Assembly: GCA_964540515.1 (NCBI GenBank)
Contig: CAZIMS010000007.1
Coordinates: 1 to 64,000, forward strand
DNA from: JAOAGA01 sp964540515
GTDB lineage: Bacteria; CALINM01
DNA: 64,000 nucleotides
Direction: 5' to 3'
This document shows, in pieces, positions 54,673-63,830 of the stretch. Each line of letters begins with the position of its first letter. The first letter of the stretch is position 1. Under the pieces are notes generated by a model, which worked only from the letters and a program-made list of their open reading frames with translations, had not been told where the DNA came from and did no database searches. A program made the position numbers and the translations under genes.

Positions 54673-55646
54673 TTTCTGTATAAATACTCAAATAAAAAAC
54701 CTAAAGCTAAAAATATTAATAAGGAAATATAAGAAAGTCTGATACCCTTCTTCACTATGTCTATGTTGGATCTCACCTTTCCAATACCAATATATGGCTT
54801 TTCATATTCTTTTCCAAAATAAGTAACGGTTCCACCAAATCTAATACCTAATGCACCTGCCATTGCTGACTCGGGATGGCCACTGTTTGGGCTATCGGTT
54901 TTTTTTCTATCTCTAAGCCATACATTAAAGCTATCCTTAACATTAAGTCCCATTACATAACTTGATATAAAGATTAAAAAGGCAGTAATTCTTGCAGGTA
55001 TATAATTTAGCAAGTCATCAATCTTTGCAGAGGTTCTACCAAAATACATATACTTATCATTCCTATAACCTACCATTGAGTCTAAAGTAGAGGCCATTTT
55101 ATAAGCCATTGCCAGAGGTATCCCCCCTAAAAAAAGATAAAAAAGTGGTGCAATAACACCATCACACAAGTTTTCAGAGAGGGTCTCTAAAGTAGTCTCA
55201 CAGATCTTTTCTTCCTTCATAGAGCTTGTATCCCTTGTTACAAGCATAGAAAGTGCCTTTCTTGCATTATCTATCATCTTATGCTCAATGAGCTTGGCAA
55301 CCTTTAAACATTCAAAGAAAAGAGAGCCACCTGCAAAAATAGAGACTGTAAAGAAGGTTCTATAGAAAAAGAGGATATATTTATTTATGATTAGCTTTTC
55401 GAGAAAATAAAAAAACACATAAGTAGAGGATATACAAATAAAGGCTAATAGAAAGCCTTTAATTAGTTTGGAGGTATCACTATCTGTTTTTTTGAGAAGT
55501 AATGACTCTCCTCCTTCTATCATCTTTCCCATTATCCTTACAGTATGAGGAAGAAAAGAGGGGTACTGAAAAAATAGCTCATAAAAAACGCCAACAAATA
55601 TATAGCTAATCTTATATGTTAAAAGCTCATCTACTGTAAATGCCAT
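54663..55646 (-). CDS. cbiB: Adenosylcobinamide-phosphate synthase CbiB
   Basis: Membrane enzyme that attaches aminopropanol phosphate to adenosylcobyric acid. 327 residues with several helices; conserved RDTSSM (cytoplasmic loop), ENLCDGVIAPLFYL, MVGYRNDKYMYFG and SGHPESAMAGALGI segments are visible. Located beside cobD, whose product is its substrate. The start follows cobD after a three-base gap. Confidence 0.95.
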   Translation of the reverse strand: MAFTVDELLTYKISYIFVGVFYELFFQYPSFLPHTVRIMGKMIEGGESLLLKKTDSDTSKLIKGFLLAFICISSTYVFFYFLEKLIINKYILFFYRTFFTVSIFAGGSLFFECLKVAKLIEHKMIDNARKALSMLVTRDTSSMKEEKICETTLETLSENLCDGVIAPLFYLFLGGIPLAMAYKMASTLDSMVGYRNDKYMYFGRTSAKIDDLLNYIPARITAFLIFISSYVMGLNVKDSFNVWLRDRKKTDSPNSGHPESAMAGALGIRFGGTVTYFGKEYEKPYIGIGKVRSNIDIVKKGIRLSYISLLIFLALGFLFEYLYRKWL

Positions 55647-55649
55647 ATC

Positions 55650-56663
55650 TCAACCTTCAAAAAACTCTTTAAAAGTTTGGATTAATATCTTGTTTTCCTT
55701 TCTTTTTTTTACAGCAAAGCGGATAAAACTCTCTTCAAGCCCCAAAAAACCTGCATTGCTTCTTAAAGAAATACCCTTGCCTTGAGCAAAATTAATCAAT
55801 GCCCTCGCCCTTTCTGTTTTTATGAGAAAAAAGTTGGCATAACTATCAAGAATGGTGATGGGAAGTGAGTTTAAAGAATTTTTTAGATAGACCTTTTCTT
55901 TAACCAATAATTTCTTTGTTTTTTCAATGAGTTCTTTGTTATCTAAAAAGCTCTTTGTAGCCTCAATAGCTATACCGTTTACGTTCCAAAGGGGAAGTAT
56001 ATTTTTCAAACTTTCTATAATATCTTTATCTCCCAATAAAAAACCTATTCTTAACCCTGCAATGGAGAAAACTTTTGTAAAGGATTTAAGTACCATAAGA
56101 TTCTTATTATCCCTAATATTGCCAATAAGGCTCTCATCTTTATCTGAGAAATCCATAAAAGCCTCATCCACAAGTAGATAAATATCTTCTCTAAGTAAAC
56201 TCAAAATCTCTTCTTTAAGAAATATATTTCCTGTAGGATTATTGGGATTGCAAATTATTACAAGATCTTTTGGTTTAAGATTTTTTTTGAGAATCTTCAA
56301 ATCCCAATAAAATTCATTTACACTATGATAGGGCATGTGGCTTAAATTATAAATCTCAGATAAATATCTATACTCGCAGAATGTGGGCTCCAGTGTAATG
56401 AGCCTATCTATCTTTAAGACTCTTGGGAGATTGTAAAGAAGCTCTATGGAACCATTGCCTGCTACAATATTGTCTTCTGTAAGGTTATAATATTTAGAGA
56501 CAACCTTAATTAGGCTTTCTGCCCTCTCTTCTGGGTAGTTAATAGCCTTTTTATAATAAGAAGAGACTATATTTTTTATAGTCCTTTCTGGTATGAAGGG
56601 ATTTAGATTAACACTGAAATCATAGGTTAAACTTGTATTTCCACCGTGAGCTCTATCAGTCAT
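55650..56663 (-). CDS. cobD: L-threonine-phosphate decarboxylase CobD
   Basis: PLP-dependent enzyme making (R)-1-aminopropan-2-yl phosphate, the cobamide side chain. 337 residues with the histidinol-phosphate aminotransferase fold: HGGNTSLTYDFSVNLNPF is the CobD-type start, PNNPTGN binds the cofactor, and the PLP Lys is in LKSFTKVFSIAGLRIGF near residue 200. Neighbouring cbiB supports CobD over HisC. Overlaps the small first gene by eight bases. Confidence 0.92.
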   Translation of the reverse strand: MTDRAHGGNTSLTYDFSVNLNPFIPERTIKNIVSSYYKKAINYPEERAESLIKVVSKYYNLTEDNIVAGNGSIELLYNLPRVLKIDRLITLEPTFCEYRYLSEIYNLSHMPYHSVNEFYWDLKILKKNLKPKDLVIICNPNNPTGNIFLKEEILSLLREDIYLLVDEAFMDFSDKDESLIGNIRDNKNLMVLKSFTKVFSIAGLRIGFLLGDKDIIESLKNILPLWNVNGIAIEATKSFLDNKELIEKTKKLLVKEKVYLKNSLNSLPITILDSYANFFLIKTERARALINFAQGKGISLRSNAGFLGLEESFIRFAVKKRKENKILIQTFKEFFEG

Positions 56664-56883
56664 TGCTTATCCTTTTTTTTAATTTCAAAAGAAAGTCAAT
56701 CTCCCTTTCGTTGCTTAACTTTTTAAAATTATCTTTTTCTTCCGCTTTTGTTAAATAACTAACTCTTTTTTCAATGTATTCGAGAACATCAATATGTTTT
56801 ACCTTTGCTATGGATAAAACCTCTCCCCTTAGCTCATCTGTTTTCTCTTCAATAAAATCAACAATCTTAATAATCTGTGCCAT
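56656..56883 (-). CDS. Small unrecognised protein at the head of the cob operon
   Basis: A 75-residue charged protein, mainly helical (MAQIIKIVDFIEEKTDELRG, then a helix with VSYLTKAEEKDN). I recognise no family. An in-frame TTG at 56976 would add 31 residues, but that stretch is the riboswitch expression platform and intrinsic terminator, so I take the ATG at 56883. The only Shine-Dalgarno-like GAGGAG is buried in the terminator's 3' arm at an unusual distance. It overlaps cobD by eight bases, so it is coupled to it. It might be a cobalamin-pathway accessory or merely a leader-type reading frame that couples translation. Confidence 0.55.
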   Translation of the reverse strand: MAQIIKIVDFIEEKTDELRGEVLSIAKVKHIDVLEYIEKRVSYLTKAEEKDNFKKLSNEREIDFLLKLKKRISND

Positions 56884-56884
56884 A

Positions 56885-56924
56885 AATAAAAAACCCAACT
56901 CCTCTTTAAACTTGAGAAGTTGGG
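56885..56924 (-). terminator. Intrinsic terminator of the cobalamin riboswitch
   Basis: Minus-strand CCCAACTTCTC, ten-base loop, GAGGAGTTGGG (11 pairs, one G-U), then TTTTTT. It lies about 50 bases after the aptamer and before the first gene, so it is the likely off state when cofactor binds. A strong call by eye. Confidence 0.88.
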
Positions 56925-56976
56925 TTAAAAATTTGTCTTTAGCCCTTTCTCCGCCCTCGAGGAGTACGTGCAACAA

Positions 56977-57125
56977 GCTTTAAAGCAGGTCTTCTGGCTT
57001 GCGTTTCATCCTACTTGCCTACCTTCCCATCTCTAAATAAGAGACAGTGGTCCTTAGGCTTTCGTCAACGCTTACAGCTGCGGGGCAGCTCCTGATTTAC
57101 ACAGGATTCCCTAAGGCTTTAAAGC
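56977..57125 (-). promoter_or_regulatory. Cobalamin riboswitch
   Basis: Aptamer of about 150 nucleotides on the minus strand. Characteristic blocks in order: GGGAATCCTGTG, CAGGAGCTGCCCCGC, CTGTAAGCG, and the B12 box AGCCAGAAGACCTGC. The ends both read GCTTTAAAGC, which is self-complementary, and can form the closing stem P1. It precedes the cobalamin and cobalt-transport operon, and acts with the terminator at 56885-56924. Family assignment is firm; the exact class is not determined. Confidence 0.95.
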
Positions 57126-57149
57126 ATTTATCACTATTTAACTGACTTC

Positions 57150-57178
57150 ATTATATATTATCAGATAGCTTTTTGAAA
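57150..57178 (-). promoter_or_regulatory. Promoter of the cob operon
   Basis: Minus-strand TTTCAA (three of six), 17-base spacer, perfect TATAAT. The start would be near 57143, about 18 bases before the aptamer. By eye only. Confidence 0.5.
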
Positions 57179-57198
57179 GAAAAATTTTTTATTTAAAT

Positions 57199-57226
57199 TT
57201 GCATTTTCTTTCCTACAAATTATAAT
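57199..57226 (+). promoter_or_regulatory. Promoter of the Memo-family gene
   Basis: TTGCAT (three of six), 16-base spacer, perfect TATAAT, then TTTTAGGAG before the ATG. Transcription starts near 57233. Divergent from the cob promoter about 40 bases away. Confidence 0.45.
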
Positions 57227-57244
57227 TAATTTTAGGAGTACTAT

Positions 57245-58051
57245 ATGATATATAGACAAGCCGCTGTGGCTGGACAGTTTTACCCTTCTAATCCAAGCAA
57301 GCTTAAAAACTTAATAGCAAGTTTTTTAAATCCAGGACTTCAAAAAAAATCTGTAAAAGCTTTAGTAGCTCCTCATGCAGGCTACGTTTACTCTGGTGCT
57401 GTTGCTGGTCTTGTTTATTCATCCGTGAATATACCTGATAATATAATTCTTTTAGGTCCCAATCACACAGGAATGGGTAGACACTTTTCTCTAATGACTG
57501 AAGGCACCTGGGAGACACCTTTAGGCGATGTACCCATTAATAGTGAGCTTGCAAATCTAATTTATAAGCATTGCCCTTTAATTGAGGAGGACTACTTAGC
57601 TCACCTACGAGAACACTCTTTAGAGGTACAGTTACCTTTTCTTTTAGAAATAAACCCCAACATCTCAATTGTACCCCTTGCTATAATGTCTTTAGGATAT
57701 GAAAGACTGAAAGAGGTAGGTATTGCTATTGGAAAAGTTGTTAAAGAATACAATAAAAAGGTATTAATTGTTATAAGCTCCGACATGTCCCATTATGTAA
57801 CACATAAGTGGGCTCTTGATAATGATAAAAGAGCCATTGATATGATAATTAATCTTGATGGCAAAGGACTCTTAGATATCTGCAGAGACTTAGATATTAC
57901 GATGTGTGGTGTAGCACCAGCAGTAGTTGGTATTGAAGCAAGCAAAATATTAGGGTCAACAAAAGGAGAGCTGATAAAATATTTTACCTCTGGTGAGGTT
58001 AGCGGTGATTATGACTACGTTGTAGGCTACGCAGGAATCATTATCTATTAA
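57245..58051 (+). CDS. AmmeMemoRadiSam system protein B (Memo family)
   Basis: Memo family protein of 268 residues. Opens IYRQAAVAGQFYPSNP; has APHAGYVYSG, GPNHTG and ISSDMSHYVTH, the conserved metal-site histidines and the Asp/Ser set that resemble class III dioxygenase folds. Cobalamin-independent proteins of this kind often come beside AMMECR1 and a radical-SAM protein; neither partner is seen here, but the group is known to be scattered. A TTAGGAG Shine-Dalgarno is eight bases before the ATG. The catalytic role of bacterial Memo is not established. Confidence 0.9.
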   Translation: MIYRQAAVAGQFYPSNPSKLKNLIASFLNPGLQKKSVKALVAPHAGYVYSGAVAGLVYSSVNIPDNIILLGPNHTGMGRHFSLMTEGTWETPLGDVPINSELANLIYKHCPLIEEDYLAHLREHSLEVQLPFLLEINPNISIVPLAIMSLGYERLKEVGIAIGKVVKEYNKKVLIVISSDMSHYVTHKWALDNDKRAIDMIINLDGKGLLDICRDLDITMCGVAPAVVGIEASKILGSTKGELIKYFTSGEVSGDYDYVVGYAGIIIY

Positions 58052-58053
58052 AA

Positions 58054-59241
58054 CTACTTGGCACATCTAAAACCTAAGCAGTTGCTAGTATAATCAGGTG
58101 AAAAATAGAGGTTATAGGAAGAACGGGAAGTATACTTATTGCCATTAAAACCCCATCCACCACCTTTAACTATTTTCTTATTCATATTGTTTGTGTTTTC
58201 TTTATCAATAATACTATCAGTCCACTCCCATGCATTACCAGCCATGTCGTAGATACCATAGAAACTTTTTGATTTTGTAAAGGTACCTACAGGTACTGTT
58301 TTCCTTTTTTCATAGGAGATACCTTTAATATATAGGTTGGCATAACCTTCAAAAAACTCATTACCCCAAGGATAGATATTACCATAAGGTCCTCGGGCAG
58401 CCTTTTCCCATTCGATATTGGTTGGTAACCTCTTGCCTATCCATTTACAATAATCTCTTGCATCATACCACGTTACGTTGACAACTGGATGATAGGCCAA
58501 CTCCTCAGGATAGGTACCATTTTGCCATACTGTATATTCTGGATTTATAATATTCTCAGGTGGTTTCCTTCCCGTAGCATCAACAAATCTTTTATACTGA
58601 GCATTTGTTACCTCATACTTATCTATATAAAAGCCACTTACATATACCTCTCTTTGAGGTGCCTCATCGGTCTCACCATTAAAGCTTCCTATTATAGCCT
58701 TGCCTGCTGGTATATATACCATTTCATCAAACTCATAGGGATTTTCACTGAGATTTTCATTTAAAGTTAGGGTCTCATTTATCTTCTTTACAAGCTCAGT
58801 GACCTTAGACTGTATATACTTTTCGTCATCAGAAACCTCTTCAGAATAGTATATTATAGGACCTTCGTAATTTTGTAATATCATAGTCAAAATGTACTTA
58901 TCATGCTTTTTCTCAATATCAGTAGAGATAGCAAAATCAATATTATTAAACATTAGGATATCGCTTAGATAATCCATCTTATCTCTATTCTTTTTTTGAT
59001 AAAAAATACCATTACCATTGCCCGTCATTTTAAGCATATTATTGGATGTATTTCTATTTAGCACAGAAAAATAGTCATTACTCGCTATATCCTCTCTTAT
59101 GGCATAAGTAAGTTTCAGTTTGTCAAACTTAAGCTCTTCTGGTGCAAAAACATCTAAGATTATTATTGAATACTTCTGAGCAAAGACGGTATTAGCTAAT
59201 AGGCTTATTACAATTAAAAGACCAAGACAAAAATTTCTCAT
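58054..59241 (-). CDS. Secreted FGE-like (SUMF1) domain protein
   Basis: A 395-residue protein with a signal peptide (~1-21, ANTVFAQ). Residues ~25-175 form a domain of unknown type (FGE-independent, with KLTYAIREDIASNDYF, resembling a TolB-like periplasmic segment). The C-terminal ~210 residues are a formylglycine-generating-enzyme-type fold: FYIDKYEVTNAQYKRF, WYDARDYCKWIGKRLPTN, EWEKAARGPYGNIYPWG, NAWEWTDSI, and GFRCAK. The conserved Cys pair of true FGE is not clearly present and no sulfatase is nearby, so a structural or sensing role is more likely. Confidence 0.85.
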   Translation of the reverse strand: MRNFCLGLLIVISLLANTVFAQKYSIIILDVFAPEELKFDKLKLTYAIREDIASNDYFSVLNRNTSNNMLKMTGNGNGIFYQKKNRDKMDYLSDILMFNNIDFAISTDIEKKHDKYILTMILQNYEGPIIYYSEEVSDDEKYIQSKVTELVKKINETLTLNENLSENPYEFDEMVYIPAGKAIIGSFNGETDEAPQREVYVSGFYIDKYEVTNAQYKRFVDATGRKPPENIINPEYTVWQNGTYPEELAYHPVVNVTWYDARDYCKWIGKRLPTNIEWEKAARGPYGNIYPWGNEFFEGYANLYIKGISYEKRKTVPVGTFTKSKSFYGIYDMAGNAWEWTDSIIDKENTNNMNKKIVKGGGWGFNGNKYTSRSSYNLYFSPDYTSNCLGFRCAK

Positions 59242-59362
59242 ATTACTTATTTAAGATAACATAAATCTTTTTTAACTTAAAGTTTTTTTATGGTAATTAC
59301 TAATTATATTTATTAGGATTTTTTGTTTTATTTTTGTGAAAATATTGTTAAAATTGCTTACT

Positions 59363-60283
59363 ATGATAAAAATCTTTGAATTTACGGAAAATGTTGAGAA
59401 GATAAAAAATCCAATAATAGCAATAGGCAATTTTGACGGCCTCCATAGGGGACATAGAGAGCTTATAAAAAAGGTTATATCAGAAAGTCAGGAAAATAAT
59501 GGTAACCCCTCTGTACTAACCTTCTATCCTCACCCCCTTACTGTAATTAATCCCTATGTAAAAATAGAACAGATCACCCCATTAGAAGATAAGATTAAGA
59601 TATTAGAAGAGCTTGGCATAGGTTATGTTTATCTTATTAAGTTTGACGACAATTTTTCAAATATATCTGCAAAAGCTTTTATAGAAAATATACTAGTTGA
59701 TAAGATTGGTGTAAAGGAAGTAGTGGTTGGCTACGACTTCTCCTTTGGAAAGGATAAAGAAGGTACCATAGAAACACTTGAAAAGTTTGGTGAAAAATAT
59801 AATTTTAAAGTTTTTGTAGTACCTCCTTTAAAGGAGGCAGATAAGGTAATTAGTTCTTCTAAAATAAGAAATTTTATCAAAGAAGGACTTATCAAAGAGG
59901 CTAATAATTTTTTAGGCAGGTCCTATACTTTAAAAGGAATAGTTATAAAGGGCAAAAAAATTGGAAAACTAATTGGATTTCCAACAGCAAATTTACTTAT
60001 AACTAACTATCTTATTCCAAGAAGAGGGGTATATGCTGTTTATGCATATCTCGATGGTAAAAGACATTATGCCTTAGCAACTATTGGTCCTGCACCTACA
60101 TTCCATATTGAGGAATCTAATTTTGAGGTACATATACTTGATTTTAATGAAAACATTTATGGTAAAGAGTTAACGGTAGAGTTTATTGAGCGTTTAAGAG
60201 GTATAGAGAAGTTTAAAGATGTAGAAGACTTAAAAAGACAGATAAATGCAGATATTAATAAAGCGAGGTTATTATTCAAATGA
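59363..60283 (+). CDS. ribF: Bifunctional riboflavin kinase / FAD synthetase
   Basis: Makes FMN then FAD. The N-terminal FAD-synthetase domain has the nucleotidyltransferase GNFDGLHRGHRELI motif (HxGH type) near residue 25; SSSKIRNFIKEG ends it; the C-terminal flavokinase domain has GFPTANLL and GVYAVY. Normal length near 306 residues from the ATG at 59363. An in-frame GTG at 59336 lies upstream but adds a low-value head. Overlaps the next gene by four bases. Confidence 0.95.
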   Translation: MIKIFEFTENVEKIKNPIIAIGNFDGLHRGHRELIKKVISESQENNGNPSVLTFYPHPLTVINPYVKIEQITPLEDKIKILEELGIGYVYLIKFDDNFSNISAKAFIENILVDKIGVKEVVVGYDFSFGKDKEGTIETLEKFGEKYNFKVFVVPPLKEADKVISSSKIRNFIKEGLIKEANNFLGRSYTLKGIVIKGKKIGKLIGFPTANLLITNYLIPRRGVYAVYAYLDGKRHYALATIGPAPTFHIEESNFEVHILDFNENIYGKELTVEFIERLRGIEKFKDVEDLKRQINADINKARLLFK

Positions 60284-62040
60284 AGAAGACCTGTCCCTAT
60301 CTCTCCTTTTTCATACCATTTATGATTTATTTAGTTAATCTATGTCCTCAGGTCAGCTTCTTTGATAGCGGTGAACTTATTTCATCCTCAAGCTCCTTAG
60401 GAATATCTCATCCACCAGGATATAGTTTGTACATAATATTATCTCACCCCTTTAAATACATACCCATAAGTAGTTTACCATTTAAGATATCTCTTTTTTC
60501 AGCTGTCTTTGGCTCTCTCTGTTGTCTAAATTTATATCTTATAGCTATGGAAGTTTTTGATAAATATGACAATAAAGAATTTTTATCCTTAGGCTCCTCT
60601 CTTGCCTTTGCTTTAAGCTTCACCCATTGGTCCCAATCTGTGGTAGCAGAGGTGTATAGTCTCTCAACATTCATAATATCACTGGCAATCTTACTTTGTT
60701 TCAAATATAAGGGCACACAAAAAAGACAATATTTATATCTGTCTTGCTTTCTTGTAGGATTGGGGATAGTTGCCCATTATACAGCTCTTGTTATAATACC
60801 TGTTATAATATACTTTGCCTACAAGCAGGAAAAACATATTCTTTTTGATTTTAGGCAGCTCTCTTTGGGTATATTTTTTATCTTATTGGGTTTGACAACT
60901 TTATTTCATTTGCCCTTAAGGGCATGGCAGACAAACGCCCTTGTTTGGGGTGACCCTCAATATTTATCTCAATTTCTCTGGGTAATATTAAGAGAAGGCT
61001 ACAAAGTGCCAGGACCAGAAAGGTCTCTTTCTCTCTTTTTTGAGCAAATGAAAAGTTTCAATCTGTACAGAGAGTTTGGAGTTTTAACTCTTTTTCTTAT
61101 TATTTTTGGTTTTATTGTATCTGTTAAGAAGATAAAAGATTATTTGTTTGTTACTTTAATATTTCTTCTTATCTTAAATGTTGGCGTTGTCCTTTATGGT
61201 AACCCAATACCTGAGAATATCTTTTTATTAGAGAGCTTTCATACCCCTGGCTACTTGATTTTATCTCTTTATGTTGGCTCAGCACTTAACGAGATAGCTC
61301 TTATCTTTGAAAAGGCAAAGATAAAGAAAATATATACTACCGTGACAGTTGCAATAATGCTTTTTGTGAGTATGATTTACTACAATTTTAAGAAGAACGA
61401 CTGGTCTGATTATTATATAGCCTATGATTATGCAAAAAATGTGCTTAAATCGGCTGAAAGAAACTCTGTTTTGCTTACCTGGGGAGATAGTGGTGCCTTT
61501 CCCCTTTGGTACCTGCAAAGAGTTGAAAAATACAGAACGGACGTTGCCTTAGTGCACACACCCCATATTGACGCCTATTGGTACTGGAATGAACCTGATA
61601 AGATCAATCTTATAGAAAAGAATAAACTTTATTATATGTGGGGAGCAGGGTTAAGTCAAGAAAGTGCCCTAAGATTCTTAATTAAAGATATTAGCTCAAG
61701 AAGAAAGGTTCATATTGACTATTCAACAAAATATTCTGTCTTAATACCTGGTATGATTTTTGTGCCTGATGGTTTAATTTATACGTATTTAGAGACACCA
61801 AGACCATCCAAAAAGGAACTGTTTAACCATATGATAATCAGAGGTTTCGAAGATTTTTACGAGCTAAAAGATCTTGATACTGAAAAGGCAAAGTCTATAT
61901 ACGCCTATTGCTTTTTTGATGTAGGGGTTAATCTCTTGCTGTCTGGCGATAATGATGGAAGATTGTTTATCAAAAAGGCTGTAGAGATTATTCCGGAACT
62001 TAGAATGTCAGCTCTCTCAATGGGGATACAGGACATATGA
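60280..62040 (+). CDS. DUF2723 family membrane protein (PMT-like glycosyltransferase)
   Basis: A 586-residue membrane protein with about ten helices and a hydrophilic C-terminal third. The start has VSFFDSGELISSSSS and GISHPPGYSLY, the DUF2723 signature that resembles protein O-mannosyltransferase active-site loops (acidic residue and His-Pro-Pro). Function in bacteria is not established; transfer of sugar from a polyprenyl donor to protein or lipid is a reasonable guess. Four-base overlap with ribF upstream and aroE downstream. Confidence 0.88.
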   Translation: MKKTCPYLSFFIPFMIYLVNLCPQVSFFDSGELISSSSSLGISHPPGYSLYIILSHPFKYIPISSLPFKISLFSAVFGSLCCLNLYLIAMEVFDKYDNKEFLSLGSSLAFALSFTHWSQSVVAEVYSLSTFIISLAILLCFKYKGTQKRQYLYLSCFLVGLGIVAHYTALVIIPVIIYFAYKQEKHILFDFRQLSLGIFFILLGLTTLFHLPLRAWQTNALVWGDPQYLSQFLWVILREGYKVPGPERSLSLFFEQMKSFNLYREFGVLTLFLIIFGFIVSVKKIKDYLFVTLIFLLILNVGVVLYGNPIPENIFLLESFHTPGYLILSLYVGSALNEIALIFEKAKIKKIYTTVTVAIMLFVSMIYYNFKKNDWSDYYIAYDYAKNVLKSAERNSVLLTWGDSGAFPLWYLQRVEKYRTDVALVHTPHIDAYWYWNEPDKINLIEKNKLYYMWGAGLSQESALRFLIKDISSRRKVHIDYSTKYSVLIPGMIFVPDGLIYTYLETPRPSKKELFNHMIIRGFEDFYELKDLDTEKAKSIYAYCFFDVGVNLLLSGDNDGRLFIKKAVEIIPELRMSALSMGIQDI

Positions 62041-62891
62041 TAAGGAGCTACAAAAAACTACTTGCTATAGCAGGAAACCCTGTAAATCATAGCTTATCTC
62101 CTCTTTTTCAAAATTATATGTTAAATAGGTTGGGGTTAGACTATATATATATACCCTTTCAAGTTGAGATTGGACATTTTAGGCATTTTTTTAAAGGTAT
62201 ACAACGGATAGAAAATTTTGTGGGACTCAATGTGACAATACCTTTTAAGGAAGATGCCTATAAATGTTGTGACAAGCTAAGTGATATTTCACAGGAAATT
62301 GGAGCTGTAAACACTATTCATTTTAAAGATAAAGTAAGTTATGGTTATAATACCGATATTTGGGGTGTATTAAACGTTATAAAATATGTCCTTAATATAG
62401 AAAGTTTGGAAGAAAAAAATGTTGTAATATTAGGAGCCGGAGGGGGGGCAAGGTCAGCAATTTATGCAATAAATAAGTTATTAGGCAGGAAGATATTTGT
62501 GGTATGCAGAGACAAAAAAAGAAGGGATTCCTTAGACAACTGGGCAAAAGAAAAATTACTTTTAAACTTAAATTTTATAGAATGGGGAGAGCTTAATAAT
62601 ATACTTAAAGCTAATGATATACATTTAATAATTAATGCAACTCCATTAGGATTTAATGAAGAAAAACTGCCTATTGATTTTCGTTATATAAGAGATTATT
62701 GCAAAATATTTGATATGGTCTATACTATGAATGAGACTCCTTTTGTTAATGAGGCAAAGCTAAATAATATTCAAGCTGTAGATGGTATATATATGCTTTT
62801 GTATCAAGGCATTGAAAGTTTTAATTTGTGGACTGGTAACTCCTTTGACATAAATGAAGTTTTAGAATATCTTAAGGGCAAGAAATTATGA
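62037..62891 (+). CDS. aroE: Shikimate dehydrogenase
   Basis: NADPH-dependent reduction of 3-dehydroshikimate. 284 residues. Substrate-binding NHSLSPLFQNYML, catalytic Lys in NVTIPFKED, GAVNT, then the nucleotide site GAGGGARSAIYA (with a loop VCRDKKRRDSL typical of NADP), NATPLG and YQGIESFNLWTG at the C-terminus. Four-base overlap with both neighbours. Confidence 0.97.
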   Translation: MIRSYKKLLAIAGNPVNHSLSPLFQNYMLNRLGLDYIYIPFQVEIGHFRHFFKGIQRIENFVGLNVTIPFKEDAYKCCDKLSDISQEIGAVNTIHFKDKVSYGYNTDIWGVLNVIKYVLNIESLEEKNVVILGAGGGARSAIYAINKLLGRKIFVVCRDKKRRDSLDNWAKEKLLLNLNFIEWGELNNILKANDIHLIINATPLGFNEEKLPIDFRYIRDYCKIFDMVYTMNETPFVNEAKLNNIQAVDGIYMLLYQGIESFNLWTGNSFDINEVLEYLKGKKL

Positions 62892-63808
62892 GCGGAAGAG
62901 TGCTAATTATAGATGATGATGATGAATTTTTAACAATGATTAAACTACTCCTCTCCCTTAATAACTTTGAGGTTGATACAGCAAATAGCGGGATGGAAGG
63001 TCTAAGTAAAATTGAAAACTCAAATTACGATATCGTCCTCTTAGATGTTATGATGCCTCATATGTCAGGATTTGAAGTGCTTAAAAAGATAAGAAGAAAT
63101 GAGAAGCTTATAGATTTGCCCATCATAATGTTAACAGCAAAAAGTGAGAAGGAGGATGTATTACAAGGCATCAGTATAGGAGCCAACGATTATATAACAA
63201 AACCCTTCGAGACAGAGATACTGATAGCGAAAATGAAGGGATTTATAAAGATTAAGGAGCTTCAAGAAGAGATAAAACAAAAAAATATTATTTTAGAAAC
63301 TCTTGCCATTACAGATGGACTTACTGGTGCTTATAACCATAGATATTTCTATAAAAGATTAAAAGAAGAGTTCGATAGAGCCAAAAGATATGGAACTCCT
63401 TTGTCTGTGATAATGATTGATATAGATTTTTTTAAAAAAATCAATGATGTTTATGGTCATTTAGTGGGCGACGCGGTACTTATTGATCTATCCAAATTAT
63501 TAAAGCAAAATATAAGAAAACACGATATCTTTGCTAGATATGGCGGAGAGGAGTTTGCTATAATTTTACCTCATACTAGTTTTGAGGGAGCCAATAAGGA
63601 AGCAGAAAGGCTTAGAAGGGCTGTGGAGAATCACAAATTTAATCATATTAATACTGAGGGTGAAATTACTATAAGTTTAGGCTTTGCTACTTACCCCGAT
63701 ATTGATGTTGATAAACCTGAGGATCTTGTTAAATTAGCCGATTCTGCTCTTTACGAAGCTAAAAACAGTGGAAGAAATAATGTTAAATTTTATGGTAAAA
63801 TTAGCTAA
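62888..63808 (+). CDS. Response regulator with GGDEF output (diguanylate cyclase)
   Basis: PleD-like protein of 306 residues. Receiver domain ~1-122 with acidic run at 9-12, phospho-acceptor Asp53 in LLDVMMP, and Lys in ITKPFE; a coiled linker; GGDEF domain with RYGGEEFAIILP and an I-site RKHD five residues upstream. So phosphorylation likely promotes c-di-GMP synthesis with product inhibition. Starts with a four-base overlap with aroE. Its kinase is not identified. Confidence 0.95.
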   Translation: MSGRVLIIDDDDEFLTMIKLLLSLNNFEVDTANSGMEGLSKIENSNYDIVLLDVMMPHMSGFEVLKKIRRNEKLIDLPIIMLTAKSEKEDVLQGISIGANDYITKPFETEILIAKMKGFIKIKELQEEIKQKNIILETLAITDGLTGAYNHRYFYKRLKEEFDRAKRYGTPLSVIMIDIDFFKKINDVYGHLVGDAVLIDLSKLLKQNIRKHDIFARYGGEEFAIILPHTSFEGANKEAERLRRAVENHKFNHINTEGEITISLGFATYPDIDVDKPEDLVKLADSALYEAKNSGRNNVKFYGKIS

Positions 63809-63830
63809 AATAATATAGTAGGGTGGAAGC

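Noticed and set aside
56884..56976. N-terminal 31-residue extension of the first cob gene from a TTG at 56976
   Set aside because: It would encode the terminator stem and linker of the riboswitch, and there is no Shine-Dalgarno at the TTG.
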